55,432 bases of DNA from positions 1 to 55,432 of the forward strand of contig JANQOR010000015.1 in NCBI GenBank assembly GCA_028285685.1, written 5' to 3'. Position 1 is the first letter of the stretch; the number at the start of each line of letters is the position of its first letter. The notes below the pieces were generated by a model. That model saw only the letters and a list, made by a program, of their open reading frames with translations, searched no databases and was not told the DNA's origin. Shown here in pieces: positions 9,233-17,818 of this stretch. Made by a program: the position numbers and the translations under genes. The DNA comes from Cyclobacteriaceae bacterium (GTDB lineage: Bacteria > Bacteroidota > Bacteroidia > Cytophagales > Cyclobacteriaceae).

Positions 9233-9924
9233 CGAGCGAATTTTAAATATTTTGGAGCATCGCTACCTGTGTTAAATAGTAAATCCAATATGCTAACACC
9301 ATGTTCAAATGGTGGATACAATTGGGGATACTCATCATAGCCAGAATAGTCCATCCACTTTACCTTGATGTTTTCATTTTTAAAAAGATCAGTATTTAGA
9401 TACTCTTTTGCTGCAGGGCCGGAAATATATTCTTCCGCATTGGATTGAAGACAGATTGACAAGAGACGTTCGGATTTCCCATTGACCAATTCATAATCTG
9501 AACTTGAAGTAATTACTGTATCTATGCCCAGCACTTTGTTTATCTCCTGCAAAAAATTTACGTTGATCCGGCTCAAATATCTCTCTTCGCCTTTATGGTA
9601 GAGGTCGTGAATCCAGTCAGCCTGATTTTCAAAATACGGGGATTTCCTGTAATTCATTTCGATGGTCTTAAAATGTGTGCGCCTCCATTTTTGATTGGCC
9701 ACTTTTGTTTCGCTGATTTTTTGCAGATGCTTGCCTTTAAGTTCGACTGGAATGGTGAGCCATGCAGGTCCTTGACTTGTTTTGACTTTATTGCGATTAC
9801 GCCAGTCTCCTTTGGTGTATTGTGCTTCGTCGTAGATGATGAATTCATCAACCATAGCAATAAGATCAAAATATCCCTTCCATGGGATATAATTTGATTG
9901 TAGAATTGCTACTTTTTTCGACAT
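9229..9924 (-). CDS. WbqC-like family protein
   Basis: A 231-residue member of the WbqC-like family, recognised from the N-terminus (VAILQSNYIPWKGYFDLIAM, residues 5-24), the DEAQYTKGDWRNRNKV block (34-49) and the TIPVELKGK block. WbqC proteins occur in O-antigen loci, often near aminotransferases, and their biochemical role is not established to my knowledge; acyl- or amino-acid transfer to amino sugars is a frequent guess that I cannot confirm here. It is the first gene of the minus-strand cassette, so its ATG at 9924 likely follows the cassette promoter in the 270-base divergent gap. Confidence 0.85.
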   Translation of the reverse strand: MSKKVAILQSNYIPWKGYFDLIAMVDEFIIYDEAQYTKGDWRNRNKVKTSQGPAWLTIPVELKGKHLQKISETKVANQKWRRTHFKTIEMNYRKSPYFENQADWIHDLYHKGEERYLSRINVNFLQEINKVLGIDTVITSSSDYELVNGKSERLLSICLQSNAEEYISGPAAKEYLNTDLFKNENIKVKWMDYSGYDEYPQLYPPFEHGVSILDLLFNTGSDAPKYLKFAR

Positions 9925-10194
9925 ACTTTAAAGTAACTTTTCTTTATCGTCAAAAGCAACTAAAAAAATAATGCTTTGAACCTCTAACATTGGATGCAAC
10001 TTCATTGGTTTAGCAAGTTCTTTCGAGCAGTACGGGATGTGTCATTGTTGCGGCAAAATAATACTTCATTAGGTGTCTCGAACACATGGTAGATCTTCTG
10101 GTTAGCATTACCTTCGAAACAACAAGAATCTTTTCTTTTTGCAAAAGTGAACCTACTATCTTCCAAATTACCCAAGTTTCACTATGAAATCTAG
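9925..10194 (+). other. 270-base divergent intergenic region
   Basis: This gap separates the minus-strand sugar cassette from the long + strand glycosyltransferase run and must carry promoters in both directions. I found no full TTTG/TAnnTTTG pair on either strand and no stable hairpin. A 73-codon minus-strand open frame covers part of it but has no recognisable features and runs into the start of the next gene. Confidence 0.4.
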
Positions 10195-11445
10195 ATGAAG
10201 GCATTAGTCGTATCTTACCATTTCCCCCCACTCAATCACATTGCGTCCTATCGTACGAAAGCTATTGCTGATTATTTTCATGAAAATGATATTTCAGCTA
10301 CTATAGTAACACACGACTGGCTGGATGGCTGGAGCATTGCTGACGAAGGTATCAAATTGGAAAATAATGGTGACTATTCAGTCATTCGGCTACCACTTGA
10401 TCGATCCTTGCAATCACATAAGGATAGTAACAGGTTTGAAACGATCGGAAGATGGCTAAGAGGAGAATTTGACAATGCTGGTATGCTTGAAGCAAGTGCC
10501 GAGATATTTAAGCGGTTTCTATGGGAACATCTGAAGGATGCTAATTATGATTTAGTAATAGGCCTGTACTCGCCATATTTTCCAATCCGTTTGTGCTACC
10601 AGATTCACAAGAACTTTGATATTCCCTATGTAATCGATTTCAGAGATCTACCGGATGATCGGGTACTTTCCTCACATCAGATCGATTTTCCCAACAAGCT
10701 AAGATTGAGGCTTTTGCATCCCTACCTAAAAAAATGGTTGAGACACTCACTTTTTACGGTCTCGATCAGTGAGGAATTTGCTACTTACATCGCTGAAAAA
10801 TGGCAAACGAATAGTTACGAAATAACGAATGGCTTTGAAGACGAGTATTTGCACCAGGAGGGTGAAGACAAAGGCACCAATACCTTCGATGTATCCAGTA
10901 TCGGCACTTTATATGAATTCCAGGATCTTCAGATCTTTCTTGCAGGATTTACGAAATTTTACAAGTCCGTAGATCAGCCGGAGTTGATTCGGTTGAATTT
11001 TATAGGGGTCAGGCCGAGCTACCGTAAAGGTGTGCTCGAAGAAATAAGATCTGGAGTCCCAGAGGAAGTCGCACTAACTATTGAAGAACGAGTACCTAAG
11101 CAAGAGGTAGCGAAGTTCTATGGCACTTCACAGGTCCTTTTGTTTCCAGTTCCACTAGGATTTCGAGGATTCTATACAGGAAAGCTCTTTGAATATCTTG
11201 GCAACCGCCGTAACATCTTGGTATTCCCCGATGACGATCAAGTTGCGGCCCAACTGGTGAAACGGACCAAAGCAGGTGAAGCTTTTAGCACCTCAGAAGA
11301 GATCAGTAGATACCTAATTGATAAATTCACTGAATGGAAAAGAGAAGGAAGTTGCAACTTTGATGGAGATAAAAAGGAGATTGCCCAATACTCCAGAAGG
11401 ACTATAATGAAGAAATTTACAGACTTAATAAAGCATCATCTTTAA
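10195..11445 (+). CDS. glycosyltransferase family 4 protein
   Basis: GT-B glycosyltransferase of 416 residues. The N-terminus MKALVVSYHFPPLNHIAS is the classic GT4 start with a strand followed by a Pro-rich acceptor loop. The C-terminal domain shows VSSIGTLYEFQDLQIFL and a GKLFEYLGNRRNILVF segment (about 326-341), equivalent to the nucleotide-sugar-binding ExxA region of the family. It opens the long + strand operon. Donor and acceptor are not determinable. Confidence 0.85.
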   Translation: MKALVVSYHFPPLNHIASYRTKAIADYFHENDISATIVTHDWLDGWSIADEGIKLENNGDYSVIRLPLDRSLQSHKDSNRFETIGRWLRGEFDNAGMLEASAEIFKRFLWEHLKDANYDLVIGLYSPYFPIRLCYQIHKNFDIPYVIDFRDLPDDRVLSSHQIDFPNKLRLRLLHPYLKKWLRHSLFTVSISEEFATYIAEKWQTNSYEITNGFEDEYLHQEGEDKGTNTFDVSSIGTLYEFQDLQIFLAGFTKFYKSVDQPELIRLNFIGVRPSYRKGVLEEIRSGVPEEVALTIEERVPKQEVAKFYGTSQVLLFPVPLGFRGFYTGKLFEYLGNRRNILVFPDDDQVAAQLVKRTKAGEAFSTSEEISRYLIDKFTEWKREGSCNFDGDKKEIAQYSRRTIMKKFTDLIKHHL

Positions 11446-11452
11446 TCCATTG

Positions 11453-12577
11453 ATGGAACGGTTGAACATTGTATTGATTTCACCCGAAAAGTGGGGAACC
11501 AATTTTGTATCCAAACATCACTATGCTTCGTTGCTGGCGGCGCTAGGACATGAGGTCTTGTTTGTTAACCCCCCTAGCCCCAGATTGACCGCAGGAAAAT
11601 CAGAACTCAATAAAAAGACGAAACATCTCACTACCTGTGACTACTGTGTCCTGAAAGGAATGAATCGATTGCCGGAATTCTTTAGACGATCACTACAAAC
11701 AAAATATGCCTCCTCCATTGTTCATCAATGGAGTTTCGATCCAGATATCTTATGGAATTTTGACCCTTATCAATTTCAGGACCTAAGTGTGTTTCCGGGC
11801 CAAGCTTTTTCGATTTACCATCCGGTAGATGTTCACCGAACTATGTTGGAACGACTAAGTGTCGAAAAAGCCGATCTGATCATCGGAACATCTGACCTGA
11901 TTCTAAAGCGGTTTGTTGGTCTGAGAGGAGGAGTTAGAAGAAAGATCAATCATGGATTGGCTCAATGGTTCCTGGAAAGTGTGGAAGCATCGGTGCTGCC
12001 AGGTTCGTTTAAGATAAACATTGGATTAGTAGGAAACCTGAGTTATCCATATATGGATGAAGGAGTGCTTCTGAAAATTGTGGATGCTCATAAGGATATT
12101 GGCTTCCACTTCATAGGACCGGATGGTAGAAGTAATCTTGGTGACAGTGAAAGCGAATTGGTTGATAAACTAAAAAACTACTCCAATGTCGTTCTACATG
12201 GACAAGTTGATTCGCATGAATTGCCCAGTCGTTTGAAGTCATTTGATATGTTTCTTATCACCTATCAGGGTGATACATTTAAAACTGAACTAGCAAATCC
12301 ACATAAGCTTTTGGAATACCTGAGTACTGGAAAAGTAGTAGTCTCACATTACATCGATGAATACAGGACCAAGGAAGACCTGGTTGTCATGTCTGAAAGA
12401 AATTCTGGTCTTCATTCCAAATTCAAGGAGGTTCTTGATAACCTTGCCTATTATAATTCAGAGGATCTGATGGAAAAGAGGAAAAAATTTTCGACCGAGA
12501 ATACGTATGAACAACACCTCGACACCATTCTATCCTTGGTTTCGGAGCTAAAATCAAAAGACAAACCATCAGCGTGA
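11453..12577 (+). CDS. glycosyltransferase, GT4-like
   Basis: About 374 residues of GT-B fold. Recognisable parts are the N-terminal LNIVLISPEKWGTNFVSKHHYASLLA with a GHEVLFVNPP strand, an LVGNLSYPYMDEGVL strand in the second domain, FHFIGPDG, and the HKLLEYLSTGKVVVS block near the C-terminus. Members of this group resemble teichuronic-acid-type and spore-coat glycosyltransferases. A TTG three bases earlier (11450) is in frame, but the ATG at 11453 is preferred. It starts eight bases after the previous stop, so co-transcription is expected. Confidence 0.8.
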   Translation: MERLNIVLISPEKWGTNFVSKHHYASLLAALGHEVLFVNPPSPRLTAGKSELNKKTKHLTTCDYCVLKGMNRLPEFFRRSLQTKYASSIVHQWSFDPDILWNFDPYQFQDLSVFPGQAFSIYHPVDVHRTMLERLSVEKADLIIGTSDLILKRFVGLRGGVRRKINHGLAQWFLESVEASVLPGSFKINIGLVGNLSYPYMDEGVLLKIVDAHKDIGFHFIGPDGRSNLGDSESELVDKLKNYSNVVLHGQVDSHELPSRLKSFDMFLITYQGDTFKTELANPHKLLEYLSTGKVVVSHYIDEYRTKEDLVVMSERNSGLHSKFKEVLDNLAYYNSEDLMEKRKKFSTENTYEQHLDTILSLVSELKSKDKPSA

Positions 12578-13602
12578 GTGATCAAAAGAATTTAAGGTTC
12601 GCAATTTTAGGATGTGGTAGGATTGCTAATAGACATGCGGAACACATTAGCAATTTCGGTGAGTTGATAGGTGTTTGCGATGTAGATTCATCAAAGGCGG
12701 AAAAACTAGCCAAGTCATACGATTGTGTTCAGTATGATGACTACTCAACCATGCTTGAAAAATGCAATGCTGATGTAATATGCGTTTGTACTCCAAACGG
12801 GTTGCATTGTGAACATTCCACTGCTGCCCTTAGGTCAGGGTTTCACGTACTTTGTGAAAAACCGATGGCTCTCAATGTCGATGATTGCGGCAAGATGATT
12901 GATCAATCACTCAAATCAAATCGCATGTTATTCATCGTTAAGCAGAACAGGTTCAATCCACCTGTTGCGGCAGTGAAGAAGGCGATAGACGAAAACAGGT
13001 TTGGAAAGATCCTATCGCTTCAACTCAACTGTTTTTGGAATCGTGATGAAGCCTATTATGAGAATTCATGGAAGGGAACAGCTGAATTGGATGGGGGAGT
13101 CCTTTTTACACAGTTCAGCCATTTCATTGATCTTCTGTATTGGTTAAATGGAGACATTAAATCCACTAGTGGGCTCAAAGGAAATTTCGCACACGAAGGA
13201 ACCATTGATTTTGAGGATAGTGGAGTGGCCATCCTCGAATTTCAAAATGGAGCGATCGGTTCGATAAACTATACTATCAACAGCCATGGAAGAAACATGG
13301 AAGGATCACTAACAATTTTCGGTGAGAAAGGAACAGTTAAAATAGGAGGCCAGTATTTGAACGAGTTGGAGTATCAAAACATCGAGGGTTACAAAATTGA
13401 AGGCTTGGTAGAAGGAAATCCCGCAAACAACTATGGCCATTATCAGGGTTCGATGTCCAATCATGCTGACGTTTATGCCAATGTGGTAGATGTACTTTCC
13501 GGCGGAGGAAGCATTGCTACCAATGGATATGAAGGACTAAAGACTGTCGAAATGATAACTAAGATTTATTCTTTTTCAGACCATATAAGAAATAATAAGT
13601 AA
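12574..13602 (+). CDS. Gfo/Idh/MocA family sugar oxidoreductase
   Basis: NAD(P)-dependent oxidoreductase of 342 residues. The Rossmann motif ILGCGRIANRH is at 11-21 and the family CEKPMALN (EKP) motif at 94-101. The C-terminal part (KQNRFNPPV, WKGTAELDGGVLFTQFSHFIDLLYWL) resembles the WlbA/WbpB-type enzymes that oxidise UDP-GlcNAcA at C3 during diamino-uronate synthesis, though other 3-ketose-forming sugar dehydrogenases share it. The start is GTG at 12574, overlapping the upstream TGA by four bases. A paired aminotransferase exists at 25200. Family firm; substrate tentative. Confidence 0.86.
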   Translation: MSDQKNLRFAILGCGRIANRHAEHISNFGELIGVCDVDSSKAEKLAKSYDCVQYDDYSTMLEKCNADVICVCTPNGLHCEHSTAALRSGFHVLCEKPMALNVDDCGKMIDQSLKSNRMLFIVKQNRFNPPVAAVKKAIDENRFGKILSLQLNCFWNRDEAYYENSWKGTAELDGGVLFTQFSHFIDLLYWLNGDIKSTSGLKGNFAHEGTIDFEDSGVAILEFQNGAIGSINYTINSHGRNMEGSLTIFGEKGTVKIGGQYLNELEYQNIEGYKIEGLVEGNPANNYGHYQGSMSNHADVYANVVDVLSGGGSIATNGYEGLKTVEMITKIYSFSDHIRNNK

Positions 13603-13603
13603 A

Positions 13604-14290
13604 GTGGCGGAAGGAAGTATTGTCGTATTGACGTTCGATCATCCTCATAGGAAGACGCAAGATTTGATCTTTCATTTGTTGGCCAAAGGAGTAAAGCCGT
13701 CTGTGGTTGCAACCGAGTGGGAAGTACGTAAAAACTTTCAGCCCTTGATTACACATAGACCCTCCAATCCGGTGGACGTAAGCTTGTCAGACTTTTGCAA
13801 TAACATGGGAATCCAAGTGCACTTCTGCAAGAAGTCCAATTTATACGAGACTCTCAGTGGTATCGACCAGATTAACTACATCTTGTTAGCCACGGGGAAT
13901 CTTATTTCAGAGGATATTACAGAAAGGTACAAGGTGATCAATTCACATCCCGGGTATTTACCTGATATCAAAGGATTGGATGCCCTTAAGTGGGCGGTGT
14001 ATCATGACGAGAAGGTTGGAGTAACCACTCATTTCATAGATGGTGAAATAGATGGCGGTGTCATTATTGAACGAAGACATGTCCCTATCTACCCAGAAGA
14101 TACATTTCACAATGTTGCTTATCGACAATATGAAATGGAAGTTAGCATGCTAGTAAATTCTATTTTCATTGAACCCTTGAATCTTAAAGTTCAGGAGAGT
14201 AGCTATAAGACATTTCGGAGAATGCCACACAGGTTGGAACATGAAATGATTTCGAAGTTTGACAGACGCAAGAAATACATTCAGCAATAG
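13604..14290 (+). CDS. formyltransferase family protein (likely amino-sugar N-formyltransferase)
   Basis: A 228-residue N10-formyl-tetrahydrofolate-dependent formyltransferase-like protein. The catalytic Asn-His-Asp set is present: INSHPGYLP gives N113 and H115, and HFIDGEIDGGVI gives D150. It lacks the C-terminal domain of methionyl-tRNA formyltransferase, as do sugar N-formyltransferases such as VioF, FdtF and QdtF, which formylate dTDP- or UDP-4-amino sugars. The start is GTG at 13604, one base past the preceding TAA. With WecE in the locus, a 4-formamido-4,6-dideoxyhexose is a reasonable product, but this is inference. Confidence 0.8.
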   Translation: MAEGSIVVLTFDHPHRKTQDLIFHLLAKGVKPSVVATEWEVRKNFQPLITHRPSNPVDVSLSDFCNNMGIQVHFCKKSNLYETLSGIDQINYILLATGNLISEDITERYKVINSHPGYLPDIKGLDALKWAVYHDEKVGVTTHFIDGEIDGGVIIERRHVPIYPEDTFHNVAYRQYEMEVSMLVNSIFIEPLNLKVQESSYKTFRRMPHRLEHEMISKFDRRKKYIQQ

Positions 14291-14321
14291 TTACTAGATT
14301 GAGAAGGCTAATTAACCTGCG

Positions 14322-15101
14322 ATGCGGACCTTTATAAGAAAGTTGATCTATGGCAATGACTGGTTGTTCGGGATTTTTCATTCTTATTTCCGACTGCCAA
14401 ACTATCCCTCTCTTGACCACTTTATCCACCAGTTCTCAAAATCAAAAAAACGGATAAGATTCATTCAGATAGGGGCGAACGATGGACTAAATAATGACCC
14501 CATTTACAAGTATGTAAGAAGAGACCGATGGCAGGGAATTTTGATTGAGCCTCAACCGAATGTGTTTCAGCAATTGCTGGAGAATTACCCAACTCACAAG
14601 CGACTAACTTTTGTCAATGCTGCAATTGCAGATCCAACCGAAGAATTGCAATTGTACCGATTCTCATTTGCAGATCGGCGTTGGCTTCACGGATGGACAA
14701 CTTTTGATAGGGACCAATTGGTTGACACATTCCATAACAGTTCCTACTTCAGGGAAATGGCTGAAAAGGAAAAATTGACTGTACCAGAAACGGTAGAAGA
14801 GGCCATTGAAACGGTAGAAATAGAAAAGCTATCATTCATGGACTTAGTTGAAAAACATGGGATGAATGATTTCGATATTCTTGTTATGGATGTTGAGGGC
14901 TATGAATTGGAAATCTTGAAAATGATTGACTTTGATACTGTCCAAATTAAGGTGATTCTCTTTGAACATCGACTTTCTCAAGAGAATGAATCTATCAGAA
15001 TTCAAGAAATTTTGAGGAAATTTGGCTATGCTATTCTTCGCTTTAAATACGATTCAATTGCTGTTAAGAACGGCCATCCTATGGCTAAATATTTAGCATG
15101 A
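14322..15101 (+). CDS. FkbM family methyltransferase
   Basis: Second FkbM-type methyltransferase of the locus, 259 residues. Motif I is FIQIGANDGLNNDP at 47-60, the IEPQPNVF strand at about 75-82, and the family MDVEGYELEILK block at 189-200. FkbM proteins usually methylate sugar hydroxyls. It has no close similarity to the first FkbM at 3413 beyond family motifs, so it likely acts on a different position. The next gene starts inside its stop codon. Confidence 0.85.
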   Translation: MRTFIRKLIYGNDWLFGIFHSYFRLPNYPSLDHFIHQFSKSKKRIRFIQIGANDGLNNDPIYKYVRRDRWQGILIEPQPNVFQQLLENYPTHKRLTFVNAAIADPTEELQLYRFSFADRRWLHGWTTFDRDQLVDTFHNSSYFREMAEKEKLTVPETVEEAIETVEIEKLSFMDLVEKHGMNDFDILVMDVEGYELEILKMIDFDTVQIKVILFEHRLSQENESIRIQEILRKFGYAILRFKYDSIAVKNGHPMAKYLA

Positions 15102-16039
15102 AAGCATGCGTCATCATTCCCTACTTTGGCGCATGGCCACCATATCTTCCTCTCTTTCTTGAAAGTTGCAAGAATGACCTCCTTGATTTTTTACTAATAA
15201 CTGATCTGCCAGCACCTACAGATCATCCCTCTAATGTGAAATTCTTGAAGCTAACGTTGTCGGAAATTGCTGAAAAGGTACAATCTGCGGTTGGAGTTGA
15301 GGCGGCATTGAGGAATTCTTACAAGTTGTGTGACCTGAAATCCGCATATGGAGAAATTTTTGCTGAATACCTTGAAACTTACGCATTCTGGGGATTTGGC
15401 GATATCGATTTGATTTATGGTGACATAGATAAATTCATCACGCAGGAGGATCTAAAACAGTATGATGTTATTAGTGGTCGGGAGTTTTGGGTATCGGGTG
15501 CATTAGCCTTGTTTCGAAATACAGATGTCGTTAACTCGCTTTATAGGAGAGATGATACATACAAAATGGTGTTTGAGGATTCCTCCCACTATTCATTCAC
15601 GGAGTGCAGCAAGCAATGGGGAAGATTGCTCTCTACGCCGATCCACGATGTAGATTTTGACTATGCAAATTTTACCTTACACATAAGAAATGCGGAAAAG
15701 GATGGTTTGGTCAAAACAAGGTTCACAGATATATTGAGAGAATCTATCAAGCCAGGAGGGCATATCCGATATAGCAACTCAAAAGTGTTAGATCAGGATG
15801 GAAGGGAGTACCTTATGTTTCATTACATTGCAGCGAAGCGCAAAGCCTGGTTCCGGTACCCCAAATGGGAAGAACTTCCGAAGCGCTACTATATCACCGA
15901 AACCGGATTTTACTCAGACGAACGATTTGCAACACCATCTTTCAATACATTTGAATTCTATAGGAAGATGAGAGCATCCCCGATAGTACTGAAGAGGTTG
16001 GCGGGGCGGCTCGCAGGAAAAATTAAATCGAAGTATTGA
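15098..16039 (+). CDS. DUF6625-like putative glycosyltransferase
   Basis: A 313-residue protein beginning KACVIIPYFGAWPPYLPLFLES and carrying WGFGDIDLIYGDIDKF at about 98-113, an Asp-rich signature resembling the DxD metal site of GT-A glycosyltransferases. I recognise this pattern as the DUF6625 group found in capsule and O-antigen loci; no member's reaction is known to me. It overlaps the FkbM gene by four bases and the next GT2 gene by four bases, so it is embedded in the operon and very probably a transferase of the same glycan. Confidence 0.75.
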   Translation: MKACVIIPYFGAWPPYLPLFLESCKNDLLDFLLITDLPAPTDHPSNVKFLKLTLSEIAEKVQSAVGVEAALRNSYKLCDLKSAYGEIFAEYLETYAFWGFGDIDLIYGDIDKFITQEDLKQYDVISGREFWVSGALALFRNTDVVNSLYRRDDTYKMVFEDSSHYSFTECSKQWGRLLSTPIHDVDFDYANFTLHIRNAEKDGLVKTRFTDILRESIKPGGHIRYSNSKVLDQDGREYLMFHYIAAKRKAWFRYPKWEELPKRYYITETGFYSDERFATPSFNTFEFYRKMRASPIVLKRLAGRLAGKIKSKY

Positions 16040-16842
16040 AAGTTTCCATCATTACACCATTTTACAACGCGGAACAATTTCTAGGAGACTCCATTGGTTC
16101 GGTCCTTCGACAGTCATATGATGATTGGGAGCTGGTGCTTGTTAATGATGGTAGTATCGATCGCTCGGAGGAGATTGCAAGATCCTATGATGATACTCGG
16201 ATAAGGTATTTGTCTCAACCTAACGGTGGAGTAAGCAGGGCTAGGAATAGAGGTCTTTCGGAAATGAGTGGGGATGCTTTTTGTTTCCTTGATGCCGACG
16301 ATTTGATGATGGATACCAGTATTAGTTCAAGAATAGACCTTTTCGAGGACCAAGAGGTGGCTTTTGTTGGAGGCGGACAGGAACACAAAAATGAAGATCT
16401 CTCAAAAAGTCTCTTAACCCAGTTACCTTCCTATCAGGGAAATCCAAGGGAGGGACTTCTTCGGCTAGATCCAACCTGTTTCATCAATTGCGGGACATGG
16501 CTGATCCGTCTCCATTCAGATCGGACGTATCAATTTCCGGTGGGATGGACACACAGCGAAGATCTGGCCTTTTTCCTTTCGATTGCAGATCAGGGCACAC
16601 TCGTATCTGTCCCGGACATTGTTCAAACCTACCGGAGACATTCAAGGTCGGCTATGGCAGACCTAAAGCAGCTTGAAAATGGTTATAAAAACTACTTTCA
16701 ATTTGCTAACGAAGGAGGATACATTCATGGAAAGGACGAAAGAGACTTCCTCATGCAAAAAATCAGACGGATTATGGTATTATCATATTTGTCTGCCGGA
16801 ATGTTGAGAAGTTCATTAAAAATGCTGATAAAAAGATGGTAG
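16036..16842 (+). CDS. glycosyltransferase family 2 protein
   Basis: GT-A fold inverting glycosyltransferase, 268 residues. KVSIITPFYNAEQFL starts the domain, LVLVNDGSIDRSEE is at 33-46, GGVSRARNRG at 64-73, and the metal-binding DADD at 86-89; WTHSEDLAF near 176 holds the likely catalytic acidic pair. The start is TTG at 16036, overlapping the upstream TGA. There are no membrane helices, so it is a soluble transferase working with the neighbouring GTs at the inner face of the membrane. Confidence 0.87.
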   Translation: MKVSIITPFYNAEQFLGDSIGSVLRQSYDDWELVLVNDGSIDRSEEIARSYDDTRIRYLSQPNGGVSRARNRGLSEMSGDAFCFLDADDLMMDTSISSRIDLFEDQEVAFVGGGQEHKNEDLSKSLLTQLPSYQGNPREGLLRLDPTCFINCGTWLIRLHSDRTYQFPVGWTHSEDLAFFLSIADQGTLVSVPDIVQTYRRHSRSAMADLKQLENGYKNYFQFANEGGYIHGKDERDFLMQKIRRIMVLSYLSAGMLRSSLKMLIKRW

Positions 16843-16882
16843 CACATAAGTTCTATACTTAAACCACTTTATCTTCCCCTTT

Positions 16883-17815
16883 ATGCGCTCGAAGGTTATG
16901 TCGTTGATACAGAAAGCAGGTGTAGCAAGGATGCTTACGCTACTGAATAGACGAGCTGGAAAAAGGCCTGTGGTCGTTTTTCATCGCGTGCATCCCAAAT
17001 TCGATCATTTGACACAACCAATCCATCCAAATGAATTTCGAGAATTTCTTGATTTAATGTTACGCCTCTATGTACCATATACGATGGATGATATCAACAC
17101 CACCGAGGAAAGAGCCTGCTTCATCACTTTCGATGATGCCACTCTAGATTTTTACGAATATGTATACCCCATTCTAAAAGAAATGAAGGTTCCGGCCACC
17201 TTGTTTGTTCCTGTAAATTCAATTCAAAAGCAAGAACGAATATGGAATAATGAATTGATGCATGCGGCACTGTTCGCTACAAAAGATGAGGCAACCTATG
17301 AGGTTGATGACTATGTTGTTAAAGTGAGAAAGGACGCTGAGCTTGATGAACTACTTCAAATCATAAAAACCTTAAATTCAGCCCCATCTCAAAGCGCTTC
17401 AATCGTATCAGACCTAACTCGTACCTTAAATGCCGAGAAATCCGAATGGGCCCAGCCAATGTCTTGGAGTCAGATAGAGGAAGTTTCGCAAAATGGTGTT
17501 TTGATTGGGAGTCATAGCCTGGATCATCTAAGCTATGAATTCATGCTACCCGATGAGGCCATTAACGACAGCAATTCTTCACAGGCACAGATCACCAAGA
17601 TGATGGGTGAGAAGCCAATGACCTTCGCATTTCCCATGGGTCACGTTAATCATCTTGATGCAGTAAAGCGGAATTACAAAATTGTTTGTTCCACCGAGCC
17701 ACGGCTGTATAACATTAATGAAAATGGTCCGGTGCCTCGTATTAGCATATATGATACCACCGCTCCGGAGATGCTGTTGAGAATGACAGGCTTTCACTCC
17801 CTAATACGACCTTAG
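16883..17815 (+). CDS. polysaccharide deacetylase family protein (NodB-like)
   Basis: Carbohydrate esterase family 4-like protein of 310 residues. The metal/catalytic Asp motif ITFDDATLD is at 81-89 (canonical TFDDG has Gly where this has Ala) and the His pair of the H-x3-H motif is H211 and H215 in GSHSLDHLSYEF. These support metal-dependent N- or O-deacetylation of a sugar. No signal peptide is visible, so it may act on a cytoplasmic lipid-linked or nucleotide-linked sugar. It starts 40 bases after the GT2 stop. Confidence 0.83.
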   Translation: MRSKVMSLIQKAGVARMLTLLNRRAGKRPVVVFHRVHPKFDHLTQPIHPNEFREFLDLMLRLYVPYTMDDINTTEERACFITFDDATLDFYEYVYPILKEMKVPATLFVPVNSIQKQERIWNNELMHAALFATKDEATYEVDDYVVKVRKDAELDELLQIIKTLNSAPSQSASIVSDLTRTLNAEKSEWAQPMSWSQIEEVSQNGVLIGSHSLDHLSYEFMLPDEAINDSNSSQAQITKMMGEKPMTFAFPMGHVNHLDAVKRNYKIVCSTEPRLYNINENGPVPRISIYDTTAPEMLLRMTGFHSLIRP

Positions 17816-17818
17816 ACA

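Noticed and set aside
10010-10231. 73-codon minus-strand open frame in the divergent gap
   Set aside because: It overlaps the start of the next + strand gene, has no recognisable motif and has a composition unlike the neighbouring proteins; more likely chance.
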